DNA of 64,000 nucleotides from Alopecurus myosuroides (GCA_028641055.1 CM054062.1:184325958-184389957); one strand, 5' to 3'. Shown: positions 44,477 to 56,392, counted from the stretch's first letter. Program-made: numbers and translations. Notes: generated from the sequence alone by a model not told the origin.

Positions 44477-44831
44477 TTCCCATCCGTTCCATAGTGATCA
44501 ACATTCTAAACTACTACCTCAGGTCCGATAAAAGTGTCGTGGAGATTATACTGTCACGGTACATAACGAGTATACAGGTCCCGACAGATATTCCGGACCA
44601 GAGGGAGTAGTTCTTTTTTTTTTTCCATATTACTATACGGTTCTAAACATTATTTTTCTCCTCAATAACCAACAACAACAACAACAAAAAAAAGGCTCTC
44701 TCGTTTTCTATTGGGTGCCATTAATGCCAATGTGACATGTATTAGGTCTTTACATACTAAGTAAACTATTAAAGAGCATGCTAATTTGTCTTGAAATATC
44801 TAGGATGCAAAGTATAGTGGAACAGAGGGAT
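44477..44831 (+). mobile_element. Outer Stowaway-like MITE, interrupted by a second one
   Basis: The left end, after a TA, reads ttcccatccgttccatagtg. The right end in reverse complement reads atccctctgttccactatac, before a TA at 44832-44833. The similarity of the ends, and the second MITE lying between them, indicate one old Stowaway split by another. Ends are degenerate. Confidence 0.5.
44514..44607 (+). mobile_element. Inner Stowaway MITE nested in the previous one
   Basis: It begins ctacctcaggtccgataaaa and ends with the inverse of ctccctctggtccggaatat, flanked by TA at 44512-44513 and 44608-44609. The 94-bp body is of the gtcgtggagatt/ggtcccgacag type. Confidence 0.65.
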
Positions 44832-45029
44832 TACTGATCTCCAATCAAATAATCCAAATAACAATGCCTATGTGAGATCAATTCAAGCAGAACTCAGTAA
44901 ACGGCAAGTGGTTTAGCATTTAAGAAAATGCAATACAGATAAGAGCAAGGATTGCACATAAACTTTGAATGTACTGCAGCTTGTGAAATATGGTCATCGC
45001 ACACAAAAAAAAAGGCTAGTGCTGGAAAC

Positions 45030-45293
45030 CTAGGTTTAAAATTTTCCAGCAGTCGAGAGAACATTATTACAACAACGCAAATGCCATGTCATCTCAAGCA
45101 GCCGAAGTGAGACAGCCGCAAGTACATCAAAGAAACCATGTGAAGTAGCAAAAACCCAGACCCTATGTATTCCCAATGCACAGACGGGAAGAGCCTGATC
45201 CCTTGGAACCGAGACTAAGATAAACAACCTCCCTTGCAACCAACTGAGGAAGCATCTCTAGTCCTCTCACAGTAATTGCTGTGAGTAGATCAT
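45030..45293 (-). other. Probable 3' UTR of TOM40
   Basis: The 264 bases after the stop codon, read on the minus strand, end in a T-rich region with tgttgtaataatgttctc around 45060-45080, which would fit plant near-upstream and cleavage elements. An inverted repeat, actcacag...ctgtgagagg, follows the stop by about ten bases. No coding content is present. Confidence 0.4.
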
Positions 45294-48200
45294 CTACTCT
45301 CCTACGGTCATTCCAAAACCAAACTTGTAGTTCTTCTTTGAATGATCAATCTGTGTGACAAAACAAAAGTTGAGAAAAAATACCAATCCGAAAACAGTCG
45401 AGGCATTCATTGCTTGTTAACAAGACAAACATATGCGGGGAAGAAAATATTTTACTGGAACTGTCATACTACAACTCATACCTCTGCAGACAGAAGAAAG
45501 TTGACACCCATGTTCAATCTCTCCTCCAGGTATGCAGCCACAACACCATTTGAGTCAATTTTGCCCCTTAGACGGCACTGCAACAGAATGCATTAATAAA
45601 CAATGGCTACAAGAAAAAATCAGAAAATACAGCAAACATGGGTGAATTGCAATGGGTTTATAATGTCTGGATATATCCATTGGCAGAAACAAGCCCATGT
45701 AAAGAAACAAATCATTCAAGAGCAACACATGTCTACCTGATCCAAAATGTCAAATACTCAAAAATGTTTTTTAGGGACACTGACCTGCCTAAGCATATAG
45801 TCGTAACCAACGCTTGAAGTCACATCTCTGGACATGTGGTTATACATGAAGTCAGTAGCAAGGGACACCTGCAGATTGATATATTTATAAGTTAGAACCA
45901 GGTTACATCGTGTGCAAGAGATTCATGTTGGAAATATTGGAGTCTAACCTTTTCGGAAACTTTCTGAACATAACTCAACGCAACTATACCAGTGCTAGCA
46001 ACCTGTAGAGTACCCACCTGCAATGGTCATAGAAATAGCGCTCAGCCTGCTGTAAAAACAGTAGCTTCATTTGTTCTGTATCACCATGCATTCTGACATT
46101 CGACTAATTTTCTATATGCACAACCTGAGCGGATACTTGAGCTATGTGAGCAACTGTGCTATTACAGAGACTGGTTATAGGAAAAGACCCACCATCTATT
46201 ATTTCTTCAGTGACATGAGGCAGTAATTAAGGGGCCTATCTTAATTCCTCTAAAAGAATATAAACAAATTACCCACAACCCGAAGGAAATGGATGGACTT
46301 GTTAACTTCACTATGAAATGCAAAAGTTCAACCTATGTACCATCCAAACAGAATAAACTACAGAAGTTCCTTACCATTTTATCAGTATTATAGCGAGAAT
46401 TAAAACCGATCCCTGACTTTCTTTGCTGACCGAGCCAGAATATCTCCGTTCCCATAGATAAATTTGGCGTAACACTCTGTAAAACAAGAAAAAAGAATGT
46501 TATATAATCATAAAAGAAGGGTAAATAACAGTTCATCTTCATAAGCCATATTTATGGATAATATTTAGTCGCCAAGAACATGTACATGCCCCACTTCATT
46601 ATAAAGCAACTAACCATATGTGCAACAAGGTTATTTAGTAATTGATAAAAAATATGCTTGCCACCTAACAAAGTTAAGAATCAGTTCTAACTTCTAAGCA
46701 TGATGTTGATTCCAGTCATAAATATAAACATCACAGTTACAAAATATAACTGACTAATTCACACAGAAACAACAATCTTGCAGCGGCAGATTTGTTGCTT
46801 AACTGATAACAAACCTAATACCGGAATATCATTTACCCTTAATTCAAGGGTATTGTTTGTTTCAACTCAAAACATAAAGCCAGCTCAAGGTTAAACCAAA
46901 CCGAAACTGCAAATCACGATGGTCCCTAAGCATAAACACAACACAAACCAAAGAACACACGGTCAGGCAACAAGATATAAAAGAGCCTCGCAAAAAAACT
47001 GAATGTGATCAGACGAGCGGAAGTTGCTGGACTTCTCTGAAGAATTTAAACAAGAAAGGAACAAATGGACGACTAGGGAAAAGCTTGAACACATTCATAT
47101 TCCCATTTTGGTTTCGCTTAGGTGCTACAGGTAGAGAATGAAGCTGGTAAAAAAAAAGGTCGTTACCTGAATATAATTTGCCCCATAGAACGCATTGTTT
47201 CCAATTTGAAATTGTGCTCGATAGTCTGTGCCCTATACAAATGTGTAATATGTTAACAGATGAAGTAGTCGTTAGATGGAAGCACACAATAAAATGATAG
47301 TTTGCTGATTACACATGCCTATAAGTAACTGGTCAGAAATACTTGGAACAAACTTATTGCTTAAAGAAGCATTGTCACAAACACTGACCTTGTAGTCAAA
47401 GTTGAACATCCCCTGGGAGTAATGAGGCTCACTGGTAAGCTGAAAATAGGAAACTATCAGCCAAATAAAGAGTAAAATAACAGTTCATCAAACAAAAGAC
47501 CATCAAATTCAACTACCTGTGCATTTATTTTCAGCGCCAGATTTTCTGTCAGATCACATTTCACACGAGCATTCAACCTTCCATCGGTCATCAACCTTCC
47601 AATAAGCATTAACTAAAGAAAAATTGGCACACGATTAAAAATCAAGTTCAGAAATACAACACGTGATGCAGAAATGTCATGCCGTAATATCGAACGTGAC
47701 GGAAAAAAAACCTTTGGATCTAGAAAATTAGCACCGAATTCATATTGTGCTGTTGGGACTTTTATAACATCAGCTGACTGAGACGGAACTTCCATAGAAC
47801 CCATAAGAACACTGTTGAAAAAAATTGTCACAATACATCATCATAAATAAGAAATACAAAAAGAAAGGAATCACATAAATTTTGCATGTGTCTCACCTGT
47901 GGCTAAGCGCAAACCTCTGGCTTAACATTTTTGTGAAATCGAACCTCAAACCTTCGAAAAGTTCAGGCTTCAAAGACACTGCAAATGGATCATGTCAGTA
48001 GAGCCCAGGCAAGAAATCTTAAGAGTAAAACTGGACTTGTAGGAGGTAGCCAGGTATACACCAAATGAGCAAAGCAAGCACAAATTTAGCATTACATGTC
48101 ATGTCCATGTCCAAAGCATCATAAACTCTTGAAAAAATGGAGTAAATTTAGGTTGAAGTATGGTTATTTGAGAAAAGCTCAGTAAGTATGTTGAGAAGTC

Positions 48201-48819
48201 TAAATCATATATCACGTTTGTCAAAAAATTATTGCTAGGTGATCCGCTTAAGGGGCCTTCTGGAACAGAAGCGGGATATTGGGGGTAAGTTATGGAGAAC
48301 ATTACCATATAGCTCTCATACATATGGTGCATTACAGTCGTACTGCGATGCTCTCCTAGAAAAAAATCAATAAATCCCGGATGGATTGAACTTGACTACT
48401 CACTTTAGATCCCTACAGCAGGCTATCAAATATGTATAAAATTATCTGTAAAATATATGTGATTCAGCAACCTAATAATAAATCACGTCAAACATCCGTA
48501 TCGCGACGCCGATTATAGCCCGAATCCATCACCACCCGCACGAGCACACACATTTACATCAATGCCGCAGCAATTCACACACAAGGCAATTTAAAACTTA
48601 AAAAGTGGAAGGCGAAGGGGACGAACTGAGGGCCTCCCGCTGGATCTCCTCATAGGCCACAGGGCAAGGGAGTTTGAGGTAGTCCACCTTCTCCTCCTTC
48701 TTCTCATCCCCTTCCGGCTTCGGCGGGAGGATGCCGGCGAGCCCGGCGCCATACGGCGGCGCGGCCCCGTAGGGCTGCGGCGGAGGCGGCGACTCTGCGG
48801 CGGAGGCGGCGGATCCCAT
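45294..48819 (-). CDS. TOM40: Mitochondrial import receptor subunit TOM40, 11 exons
   Basis: TOM40 is the beta-barrel pore through which nearly all nuclear-encoded precursors cross the mitochondrial outer membrane. Exons on the minus strand are 48819-48627, 47978-47897, 47811-47712, 47612-47517, 47439-47389, 47232-47167, 46476-46375, 46017-45949, 45868-45785, 45577-45482 and 45350-45294. All junctions are GT-AG and the 996 coding bases stay in frame, giving 331 residues. Family landmarks are [80 protein letters not shown] and [10 protein letters not shown]. The C-terminus KFGFGMTV fits the beta-signal used by the SAM complex. The N-terminal 45 residues are Pro/Gly/Ala-rich and make the protein about 20 residues longer than Arabidopsis TOM40-1 as I remember it. 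There are no stops or frameshifts; the gene appears functional. Confidence 0.95.
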
Positions 48820-48826
48820 GGCGGCG

Positions 48827-48844
48827 AAACCCTAGGTTAGGGTT
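48827..48844 (-). promoter_or_regulatory. Telo-box pair in the TOM40 leader
   Basis: On the minus strand AACCCTAA and, inverted, TAGGGTTT lie within 30 bases upstream of the ATG. Telo-boxes (AAACCCTAA) are common in promoters and leaders of plant ribosomal-protein and other growth-related housekeeping genes. The start context is GCCGCCATGG, a strong one. Confidence 0.55.
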
Positions 48845-49670
48845 CTGGGTGGGCTTTGGCCTTTTTTGGGCTTCTCGTCTTCCACCACGAGGACGAGGAG
48901 GAGGTGGATTTGTTTCAGCCAACCTCGCTTTGTTTTTGGTCTCTTCTACAGTGCTACTTCAGCCAGACCGGCCGTCTGCAGGCTGCAGAGTAGTGTCCTG
49001 CATGCTTTTGCGGTTCGGCGCTCCCGTGTGCAGTTTAGTGGCGCGTTTGGTAACCCGTATGAACTTGGACTAGTACCATGGGCGTGAATACAGTCTCCCT
49101 CTTTGCACATACTACAGTCAGAGTCAGGCCCGCTGGAACAGTGAATCGGTAGTTTTTATGGGAGTAGACGGTCTTTGCTCGTGTGAGCTCGATGAAGGCG
49201 GGATGCGAGGGCTGCTGCTGCAGCATCGAAAATGACGTGAGTTGGGAATTTGCGGCGGGAAAAAATCGGTTACCTTCCGCCAAAATCGCCCGATTATTTA
49301 CAGCCGCCGGCTCACCTCGCAAATCCAAAGCCGTAATTTTTCTCTCTCGAGCTCGCGTGTCCGGAGCCATCGTTGGATCTTTCTGATTGACTCCACTAGG
49401 GAAGACGGAGTTCGTCAGCGGCAAGTCGGGTCCCTGGTCAACCCTCAACTATCTTGTGCATACGATGTCTGTAAGACCTCCGAAATATTTTTATAAAAAC
49501 GGTTGTTAAAATTGTTTCTAGTATTAAAATTCAATCAGCTTGATTTCATTAGAAATCAGAGAGTTCAAGGAACATTGTTAAGAATCCATAAACGCTTGTT
49601 TAGCAAAGAAGAAAGCATAGACCCACCCAACAAAATTTAACTTTTTACCTGTTGTAACATTTTATGTGTA
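48845..49670 (+). other. TOM40 5' flank and intergenic stretch
   Basis: The first few hundred bases must contain the TOM40 promoter, but no clear TATA box is visible on the minus strand. Frames at 49035-49448 have no domain. Transposon sequence starts at about 49675. Confidence 0.4.
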
Positions 49671-49674
49671 CCAT

Positions 49675-49960
49675 TAGGAATAATTTGTCATTAAATCATC
49701 TAATATCTTATTTTCTGCGTCTAATGTGAGATTCATAAAGCTTTCTCCCGCAGCTGAATTCAACAAAATTCTCAAAGAAAATTTAATACTGCATAAAAAG
49801 TTTGGACAACCATCCACGTAGTTAATACGTGTGTGGGACAATTCTTTTGCATAGTTTTCATTATTTCCCAAACTTGAGAAACATGTTCATTGTCATTATG
49901 TTTAAAGTTCATAAGGTTACTCCTCAATTGTATAATTTTAACAAGTGGATAATACTTCAC
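49675..49960 (-). pseudogene. Ty3/Gypsy (Athila-type) gag remnant
   Basis: On the minus strand the codons give VSQVWEIMKTMQKNCPTHVL, then TTWMVVQTFYAVL, and in a second frame NSAAGESFMNLTLDAENKIL. This is the W-x-RF...CPHHGL...W..VQTFYNGL...DAAAGGSFM pattern of Athila-lineage gag. At least one frameshift and several stops occur, and only about 95 codons survive. Confidence 0.6.
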
Positions 49961-50230
49961 AATAAAAACATCTTTCCATTTAGTCCAAAAATCAATATTA
50001 TTTTAGACAAATACAATAATCATACTTTAGCTCTTCCTCTTAACAGGAAAGAGAATAGTTTAATTTAACAATGTCACCATCTAACTCTTTATATTTTTGC
50101 ATATCACATAACTCAACAAAGTTATTTAAATGAGAGGTTGTATCTTCTCCAATACCAGAAAATTGTTCTTTCCTGACAGGATTCAACAAAGCAAATTTAA
50201 TTTCATAGAATTCGGCTGTAGTAGCAGATG

Positions 50231-51574
50231 TGAATCGAGAGGGTTAACTAGGAGGGTGAATAGGTCAACTACAAACTTTACTTCTTTTTCGATTGAGATT
50301 ATTTATCAAATATAGATTGTCTAAATTATGCAACTAGGCGAACAATCATATATGATGAGCAAATCATACTAGCACAAGATATTAAAGAAACTAAACTAGT
50401 AGCAATAAGTAAATGTAAGTTGAGAAATAACTGAACACAAAGGCGTGGAGATTTATCCTAAAATCCACTTCCCAATGAAAGCTAATCTCCGTTGGAGCGG
50501 TGCGATGACACCAAAGTGGAACACCGAGTAGCCGTCAAATGGAACATCGTATCTCATTCGTGTCCAACCACCAAAGTGGATGAGGCACGAATCACTATGT
50601 TGCCGTTGAGATTGACAATTAGAACCTTTAAAAGGATGAGGCACACTCCACGACTTGGAGGGTTCTCACCAAATCTCGGAAGCTTCCAAGACTCCAAGCA
50701 ACAAGATCCAAGAGTTCTCAAAGCTTCGGGGACACCAACAAGGCTCCAAACTCCAATGAACTTAGAGCAACAAGGTTCTAGGTTCCAATGAACCAAGAAC
50801 TTCAAGATTTATAAGGGATTAGTGGGGTGGTGATGAATCGGTTTGGTGGAGTTGTAGATCTAGTGGCTCTCCTTCAAATCCCAGTAGGTCAAGAGTTTTT
50901 GGTGGATATTTGGAGAGATTTATGAGTTTTGAAATGGTCACAAATAGTGGAGAGAGAAGTTTTAAGTGCCACTTTCTAAAAGTAGGAGAAGACTCCTTTT
51001 ATAGTAGTTGGTAACAAGTGGTTGTTGGGGGGTTTCCAACCCGGCCTGCGAGCCCAGCCAGACCAGCCAGGATGTGAGGGCAGGCCGACCTGCAGCCAGA
51101 GCCGCCAGGCCCGAGAGCAGGATGCCCGACCTGGGTCAGCGTGGAGGCACTGGAGGCCGGCCAACCAACCGAGGCGCCCGCCCTAGGGAGGCAGTAAGGC
51201 CAACTATAGACCGGCCTAGGCCAGCTCAGCACATGCCCGACTAGATCCTGTTGGGAGCCCGGCTTGGGCCGGCGTTCCTGCGCCATAGGCCGGCAACCCA
51301 CCCGAGCTGCCCGGCCCAAGGAAACATCTGCCCGGCCAGGCCAGCTAGGCAGTTCTTCCTCTTCTCTTTCTATTGCCTTTTCTTCCATTTTGCAAAGTTA
51401 TCCATGTTGATTTTATCACCGATAAAACCATGGAGGTGCTTGTTTTACTTTCTCCAATGTCTTTAACCTTTTGCATCTTTAATTTAGTTTACTAAAACAC
51501 TTTGGCAAACGGTTAAAACTTTCACGTGTTGTGATCAAGCACCAAAATAATATTAGGCGCCAAATGTCTTTTCA
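50231..51574 (-). repeat. 3' LTR of an antisense Sirevirus-type Copia element
   Basis: On the minus strand it starts TGAAAAGACA right after a run of G (PPT-like, 51578-51590) and ends ctctcgattca at 50231, about 1344 bases. Its end carries acctattcaccctcctag, nearly the same as the end of the LTR at 57321-58677. The block at 51035-51345 is rich in CCGGCC-type strings. The fragment at 56931-57320 is from a close relative. Confidence 0.65.
50997..51003 (-). promoter_or_regulatory. TATA box of the antisense Sirevirus LTR
   Basis: On the minus strand tataaaagg follows the GC-rich block, at the position expected for the LTR promoter. Confidence 0.45.
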
Positions 51575-51590
51575 ATCCCCCCCCCCCCCA

Positions 51591-52188
51591 TTTTGATGTT
51601 TTATGACAACACATAGATTTGCATAAACAGATATTTAATTGAAGCATTTGCAAGGAGATAAAATGTAGAAGAGCCCCCCCTATTTGTGTGCTCGTAATTA
51701 GAAATTTCATTGATACTCAAAGGGTCCCAATAAATAGGATTCCTAACTCCCGCTAGATTTTATAAGCCAAGATTATGTCTAGTGCTAGATCGAGATCACT
51801 AGGTATGGATTTAGCACTAGAGTATTATACTAGATCAAGTTGGCATCTATAGACAAACATAGGCCAAGCATCCACCATAATAGCTATATGCATACGATAG
51901 GATTTTATCTCACCATAGTCTTCATTACATAGATATATAACCCGGTAGACGGTAGAGGCGTAGACTGGCAATAGTAACCAAGTTCCACAAACACAAGCTA
52001 TAATAAAGAGTTCAACTAAGATCGCAGCAAATCGAAACGATAAGAGGCAAATGAATGCATGATATAAAATAGCCCAAAATGCAAATCCCGGAATTCCTGA
52101 TAGACCTCTCTCCCCTTGGCATCAAGACACCAGAAAAGGGAGAAAGCCATGCTACGCACTCAAACAATCACGGGGTGAAGTCTCCATC
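51591..52188 (-). other. Non-coding 3' internal region of the antisense Sirevirus
   Basis: Between the decayed ORF and the polypurine tract lie about 600 AT-rich bases with repeated ctagat/ctagtg strings and no coding pattern. Sireviruses have long non-coding stretches in this place. Confidence 0.4.
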
Positions 52189-53391
52189 TTACTCAACATC
52201 GCCATCGTGCACCTCATCATCTTCGTCGTGCACCTCGTCACCTTTTTCTTCTTCATCATTGTGTGGAGGAACCTGACTAGAGCTTGCCTCAGCTGCACTG
52301 GCGAGCCAAAACTGACCAAGGGAAGTAGCATCATCACCAAGCCAATATGTGTTCTTGGACTTCCGTTCATGCTCAGGGAGCTCGTTAGAGCTAGCAGAAC
52401 ACGGTGGAATATTAAGAGCAGTCATGATCTCTCTATGGTGACGACGATAGGAATTCTCCTTCTTATAAGACTTGTAGCCCTTGTCCTGATGATCAACAAA
52501 GAAGCAGTTCATCTTCTGAAGGGATTTCTTGATGCTGAATTTCTCTGTGCCCTGGATAGCACGAGTTGGTGAAGGATCACGAGTGACAGCCTGAGATGGG
52601 CTAGGCCTTTGCTAATGAGAAGAGGTGCGAGCACGCTTGGGACGGCGATGAGCACGCTTGGGACGACGGGATAGTTGTTGATGAGGGTCATGAGGATTTT
52701 CTCGTCAAAGAGTGTCTGAAGATAGGGTCCATAGATAGGAACCTTGTTGTTGAGAACGGTATTCCTCATCTCATTCCACATGTAATCCAAGACATCCAGC
52801 TTCTTTCCAGCCTGCTTAACCCGAACAATGTGGTGAAGAAGGTTGATCATCCACTTGCGAACCTCACACTTCTCGCCAAACTTGACCTAGATGGTGTTCC
52901 GGAGAATGGTATGAATGATGTACCAGAAATTCGAAAAATACTTGGCTTTAGGGATGTGTTGGGATCCAAGACTAGGATGGTAGAAATGACGAATACCAGG
53001 GTTGGCCTTCAAAATCATCTTCTGTACACCATGAATCTGAAGATGGGTGAGTAGATGATAGATAGCCTCCTCAATACCAAAGAGATCACGAAAGGCAACC
53101 ATTATGGAGGAGCACTTGACTCCACCACTCATCCATGTCATGGTACGGGGTCCTTCAGAGGAAAAGTGGACAGTGGCATAGAATTCCCGAAGCAGCTCAG
53201 GAGCAAAGTGTCAGTCACACCCCATAAGATTGTTGATGTCGTCATAATCCATCACTTTCATCACCTCGGGCCGATGATGTCTTGTCGCGGTCACATCAAA
53301 GTAATGTTGAGGCACATGATCATTCTTGAGCGAGCAGACAACAAACTCACGAACCCGTTCCTGCATCTTGCAACAGAATCTTGTGTCGGCA
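52189..53391 (-). pseudogene. Decayed ORF downstream of pol in the antisense Sirevirus
   Basis: Four successive minus-strand blocks read in order: TRFCCKMQERVREFVVCSLK and NDHVPQHYFDVTATRHHRP (53390-53211), TWMSGGVKCSSIMVAFRDLF (53141-52887), MINLLHHIVRVKQAGKKLDV and YMWNEMRNTVLNNKVPIYGP (52850-52509), and YRRHHREIMTALNIPPCSAS with an acidic tail (52512-52189). The frames differ and stops intervene. Position between pol and the 3' LTR is that of the env-like or extra ORF of Sireviruses. I do not recognise a fusion peptide or membrane segment, so env identity is not supported; a plant mobile-domain or gag-like origin is possible. An LTR is inserted at 53391/53392. Confidence 0.5.
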
Positions 53392-54983
53392 TGATACGTC
53401 ATACACGTATGCCTAATTTCTGATGCTCCATGATCATATTATGCCAATTGCTACATGTTTTCTCCCTTGTTTATAGCATTTTTATACGTTTTTCGGACTA
53501 ACCTATTAACAAGATGACACAGAGTCAGTTCTCTATTTTCTGCTGTTTTTTTAGTTTCAGAAAAGTTATTCTGGAAATATTCTCGGAATTGGAAAATTCG
53601 AAACCCGGAAGTCCTATTCTCCCCGGAAGCATCCAGAAGACCGAAGAGGAACCGAAGAGGGGCAGCAGGGGGCCACACCCTAGGGTGGCGCGGCCCCCTG
53701 GCCGCGCCAGCTATGGGTGTGGGCCCCCCGGCCTCCACCGCCTTTGCCCTTTCGCCTATTTAAGCCCTCCGGATGGAAAACCCTAGACACCTGATCAAAA
53801 TCCCCGAAAAAGTTCCGCAGCCGCTGTCACCGTCAACCCCAGATCAGGGGGGTTCTAAAGTTGTTTCCGGCACCCTGCCGGAGGGGAGATCATCACTGGA
53901 GGCCTCTTCATCACCATGTCTGCCTCCGGAGTGATGTGTGAGTAGTTCATCCTTGGACTACGGGTTCATAGCTGTAGTTAGATGGTTGTCTTCTCCTCAT
54001 ATGCCTCCATGTTTAGATCTCGTGAGCTGCCTATCATGATCGAGATTGATCTTATGTAATTCTCTGTGTTGTGTTTGCTGGGATCCGATGAATATTGATA
54101 TTATGCCAAGTTGATTATAGTCTTTATTTGCATATGTTATTTGTGATCTTGCATGCTCTCCATTTATAGTGGTTATTCTGGACAAGTAATTCCTAGTGAC
54201 TCCAAGAGGGAGTATTTATGCTCGATAGTGGTTTCATGCCTCCTTGTTGCCTTGCTCGAGTGACAGAAACGTGAAGGGGGAGGATGTGTTGTTGCCATTA
54301 GGGAGAAAACAGCGGTGAGAGTGCCCGCGTGCATAACCATTGCTTACATTACACACTTTGTTTAATGCAATTATCTGTTGCTTGCAACTTAATACCCGAG
54401 GGGGTTCAGATGATAACCTGAGGGTGGATTATTAGTCATAGATGCAGATGGATGTCGGTCTATGTATTTTGTTGTAATGCCCGCACTAAATAGCATAGTA
54501 ATCTTCATGTCATATTGTGCACTACGGTGCAACCTTTATTTGTCAGTTGCCTAGCTGTAATTTGTTCACCCAACATGCTATCTTTTATGGAGAGACACCA
54601 CTAGTGAAACAACGAACCCCGGTCCATTTTTCCACACTGTTAAACAAACCACAACAATTTCCTGCTTTCTTTACTTTCTGCAAGCATACACTGTTTTTCC
54701 ACACTATACGTCTAATCTTTGTTTTCAGCAAGACAGGTGAGATTGACAACCTCACTGTACCGTTGGGGCAAAGTATTTTGATTGTGTTGTGTGCAGGTTC
54801 CACATTGTTGCTGACACCGGTCAAGCGCCAGCACCACTGTCAGTGGCATCAACCTTCCGAAGATTCTCTTTCTCCTACTGGATTGATAACCCTGGTTCTT
54901 AACTAAGGAAAAAACTTCCTACCATTGTGCCCATCACACCCTCCTCTTGGGGTATCCCAACGAGTGCAAGATCTGCACCACCA
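53392..54983 (+). repeat. 5' LTR of an Athila-lineage Gypsy element (TGATACG type)
   Basis: It starts TGATACGTCATACACGTATG, interrupting the ORF above. It ends near accacca, about ten bases before a primer site. A cgcctatttaag promoter-like string lies at about 53752. The sequence resembles Sabrina-type LTRs of Triticeae (from memory). The related antisense copy at 3622-4315 confirms the repeat. Confidence 0.7.
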
Positions 54984-54992
54984 AGGACTTTT

Positions 54993-55010
54993 TCTGGCGT
55001 CGTTGCGGGG
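54993..55010 (+). other. Primer-binding site, Athila type, mutated
   Basis: TCTGGCGTCGTTGCGGGG resembles the TGGCGCCGTTGCCGGGG site of Athila elements with three changes. It supports the orientation of the LTR. Confidence 0.6.
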
Positions 55011-55285
55011 GGGGGAAGGAAGTCTTCTGGCAAGGGGAGTCTCTCACTCTCAATCTCTTTATTTTGTTTATTGTCTTGTTTTTATTTTTGTCTTGTTTTT
55101 ATTTCTCTATATCAAAAACACAAAAAAAAATAGTTTATTTCTCTATATTGAAAACACACACAAAATTAGTTTACTTTATAGCTGTTATTTATTTGCTTGC
55201 TTTTATTCTGCCGAAATAAGTTCCTTTGAGAATACCAAGTTGTGTGAATTCACTAGCACAAACAACAATGATTTTATTTGCACAC
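55011..55285 (+). other. Leader remnant of the Athila-type element
   Basis: The T-rich sequence with repeated tattttgttt/ttgtcttgttt and two copies of a ctctatattgaaaacac-like string is typical of the leader between primer site and gag. It is cut off at about 55285 where antisense Gypsy sequence begins. Confidence 0.5.
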
Positions 55286-55796
55286 CTATTGCTTCACCTG
55301 CTCCGCGGCTATCGCAAAGTCGGCTTCCGAGTTCATCGTTTCACTGACGGATGTCGGATCTTCCACTTGTTCTGTGGGATTGTTGTTTTCTGCTTCTTCC
55401 ACATGATTGGTTTCTTCCGTGTTATCCGCGACTTCAGATTGCACCATGCCAATAAAGTGTGATATGATTGCAGGCATCTCCGAAGAGGCGGCAATTTCAG
55501 TATAGTCTTGGCGATTTGAGCAGAATCTAGTATCGTAGTTTTCCTCGATAGGGTATAGGGAGGGTGGGATAAATTTGCTTCCACCACAGAATCCCATAGC
55601 CTTTGCTGTTAATCCGATAAAAATATTTGCAGATACAATTGGTAAAACGCAGGCGCTTACGAGGTGATTCCGTGGCATGTATATTCCGTTGTCGAGGAAG
55701 CGCCCGACGTCTCCGTCGAAATCCAAGCTTCCGACAGTTATTGAACTGCCGATTCCGCCGAGTATCCCCGATCGAAACATAACTCCTGACGCCGCT
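55286..55796 (-). pseudogene. N-terminal gag fragment of an antisense Gypsy element
   Basis: The frame reads directly out of the primer site (QLAPTVGP), as in the element at 755, then GVMFRSGILGGIGSSITVGS and SLDFDGDVGRFLDNGIYMPR. An acidic segment (VADNTEETNHVEEAENNN) follows, and it ends at 55286 where the element is broken. It is only a leader-proximal part and has no capsid motif. It is open for about 200 codons. Confidence 0.55.
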
Positions 55797-55816
55797 GGCC
55801 CCACGGTGGGCGCCAA
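55797..55816 (-). other. Primer-binding site of the antisense Gypsy element
   Basis: The minus strand reads TTGGCGCCCACCGTGGGGCC, identical to the site at 755-772, one base inside the LTR end. Confidence 0.75.
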
Positions 55817-55817
55817 C

Positions 55818-56076
55818 TGTCGAGACATCGTAGTAAGGATCATAGACGGGGATGCCATGAGCCTACGGGTAGAAACGTGGGGGGGGGGGGTGTGATAATA
55901 CGACAATCGGGAACACCAGGTTTCACCCAGGTTCGGTATGATGCAACTAGTCGGCGTTCCTACTCCTGCAACCTCACTAAATCGGGGCTAAAGCCTGAAG
56001 TATACAAAGTACAATGTGAGTATGGATTCGCTAACTCGGCGAGGATTGACTTCTCGGCGAGTTGGCTTCTAGCTAA
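55818..56076 (-). repeat. Gypsy LTR, antisense, truncated copy A
   Basis: It begins tgtcgagacatcgtagtaag and matches 56587-56837 closely, up to gagttggcttctagctaa, where it is interrupted by a TGATACG-type fragment. Confidence 0.7.
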
Positions 56077-56382
56077 GTATACAAACCGGCTTCCCGAGGC
56101 AGCCACACCATGTGGTGGCGCAGCCTAGGGGCGCCGCCAGGTGGTGTGGGCCCCTCATGGCCCCTCTCCATCTCGTCTTCTGGCTCCGGGGATCGTCGGG
56201 TAAAATAAGAACTTCGGGATCTTTTCCGAGCATTTTCCTGAAAGTTGATTTGCTGCACAAAAACGAGACACTAGGGTAATTTTGTTGAAAACAGCGTTAG
56301 TCCGGGTTAGTTACATTCAAAACTCACAAGTTCAGAGGAAAACAACAGCAAAAGTGTTTGGAAAAGTAGATACGTTTTGGAT
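56077..56382 (-). repeat. TGATACG-type LTR fragment, antisense
   Basis: The minus-strand order (gatacatccaaaacgtatct, then an AT-rich part, the gttttcctgaaa/gaaaatgctc block and the GC-rich leader with caccacctggcggcgcc) is that of Athila-type LTRs truncated after about 300 bases. Its end takes part in a 13-bp inverted repeat (56361-56395). Confidence 0.55.
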
Positions 56383-56392
56383 GTATCTACTT

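Noticed and set aside
52152..52370. Met/Lys-rich minus-strand frame considered as a small basic peptide gene
   Set aside because: It is an out-of-phase reading of the acidic tail of the decayed Sirevirus ORF.
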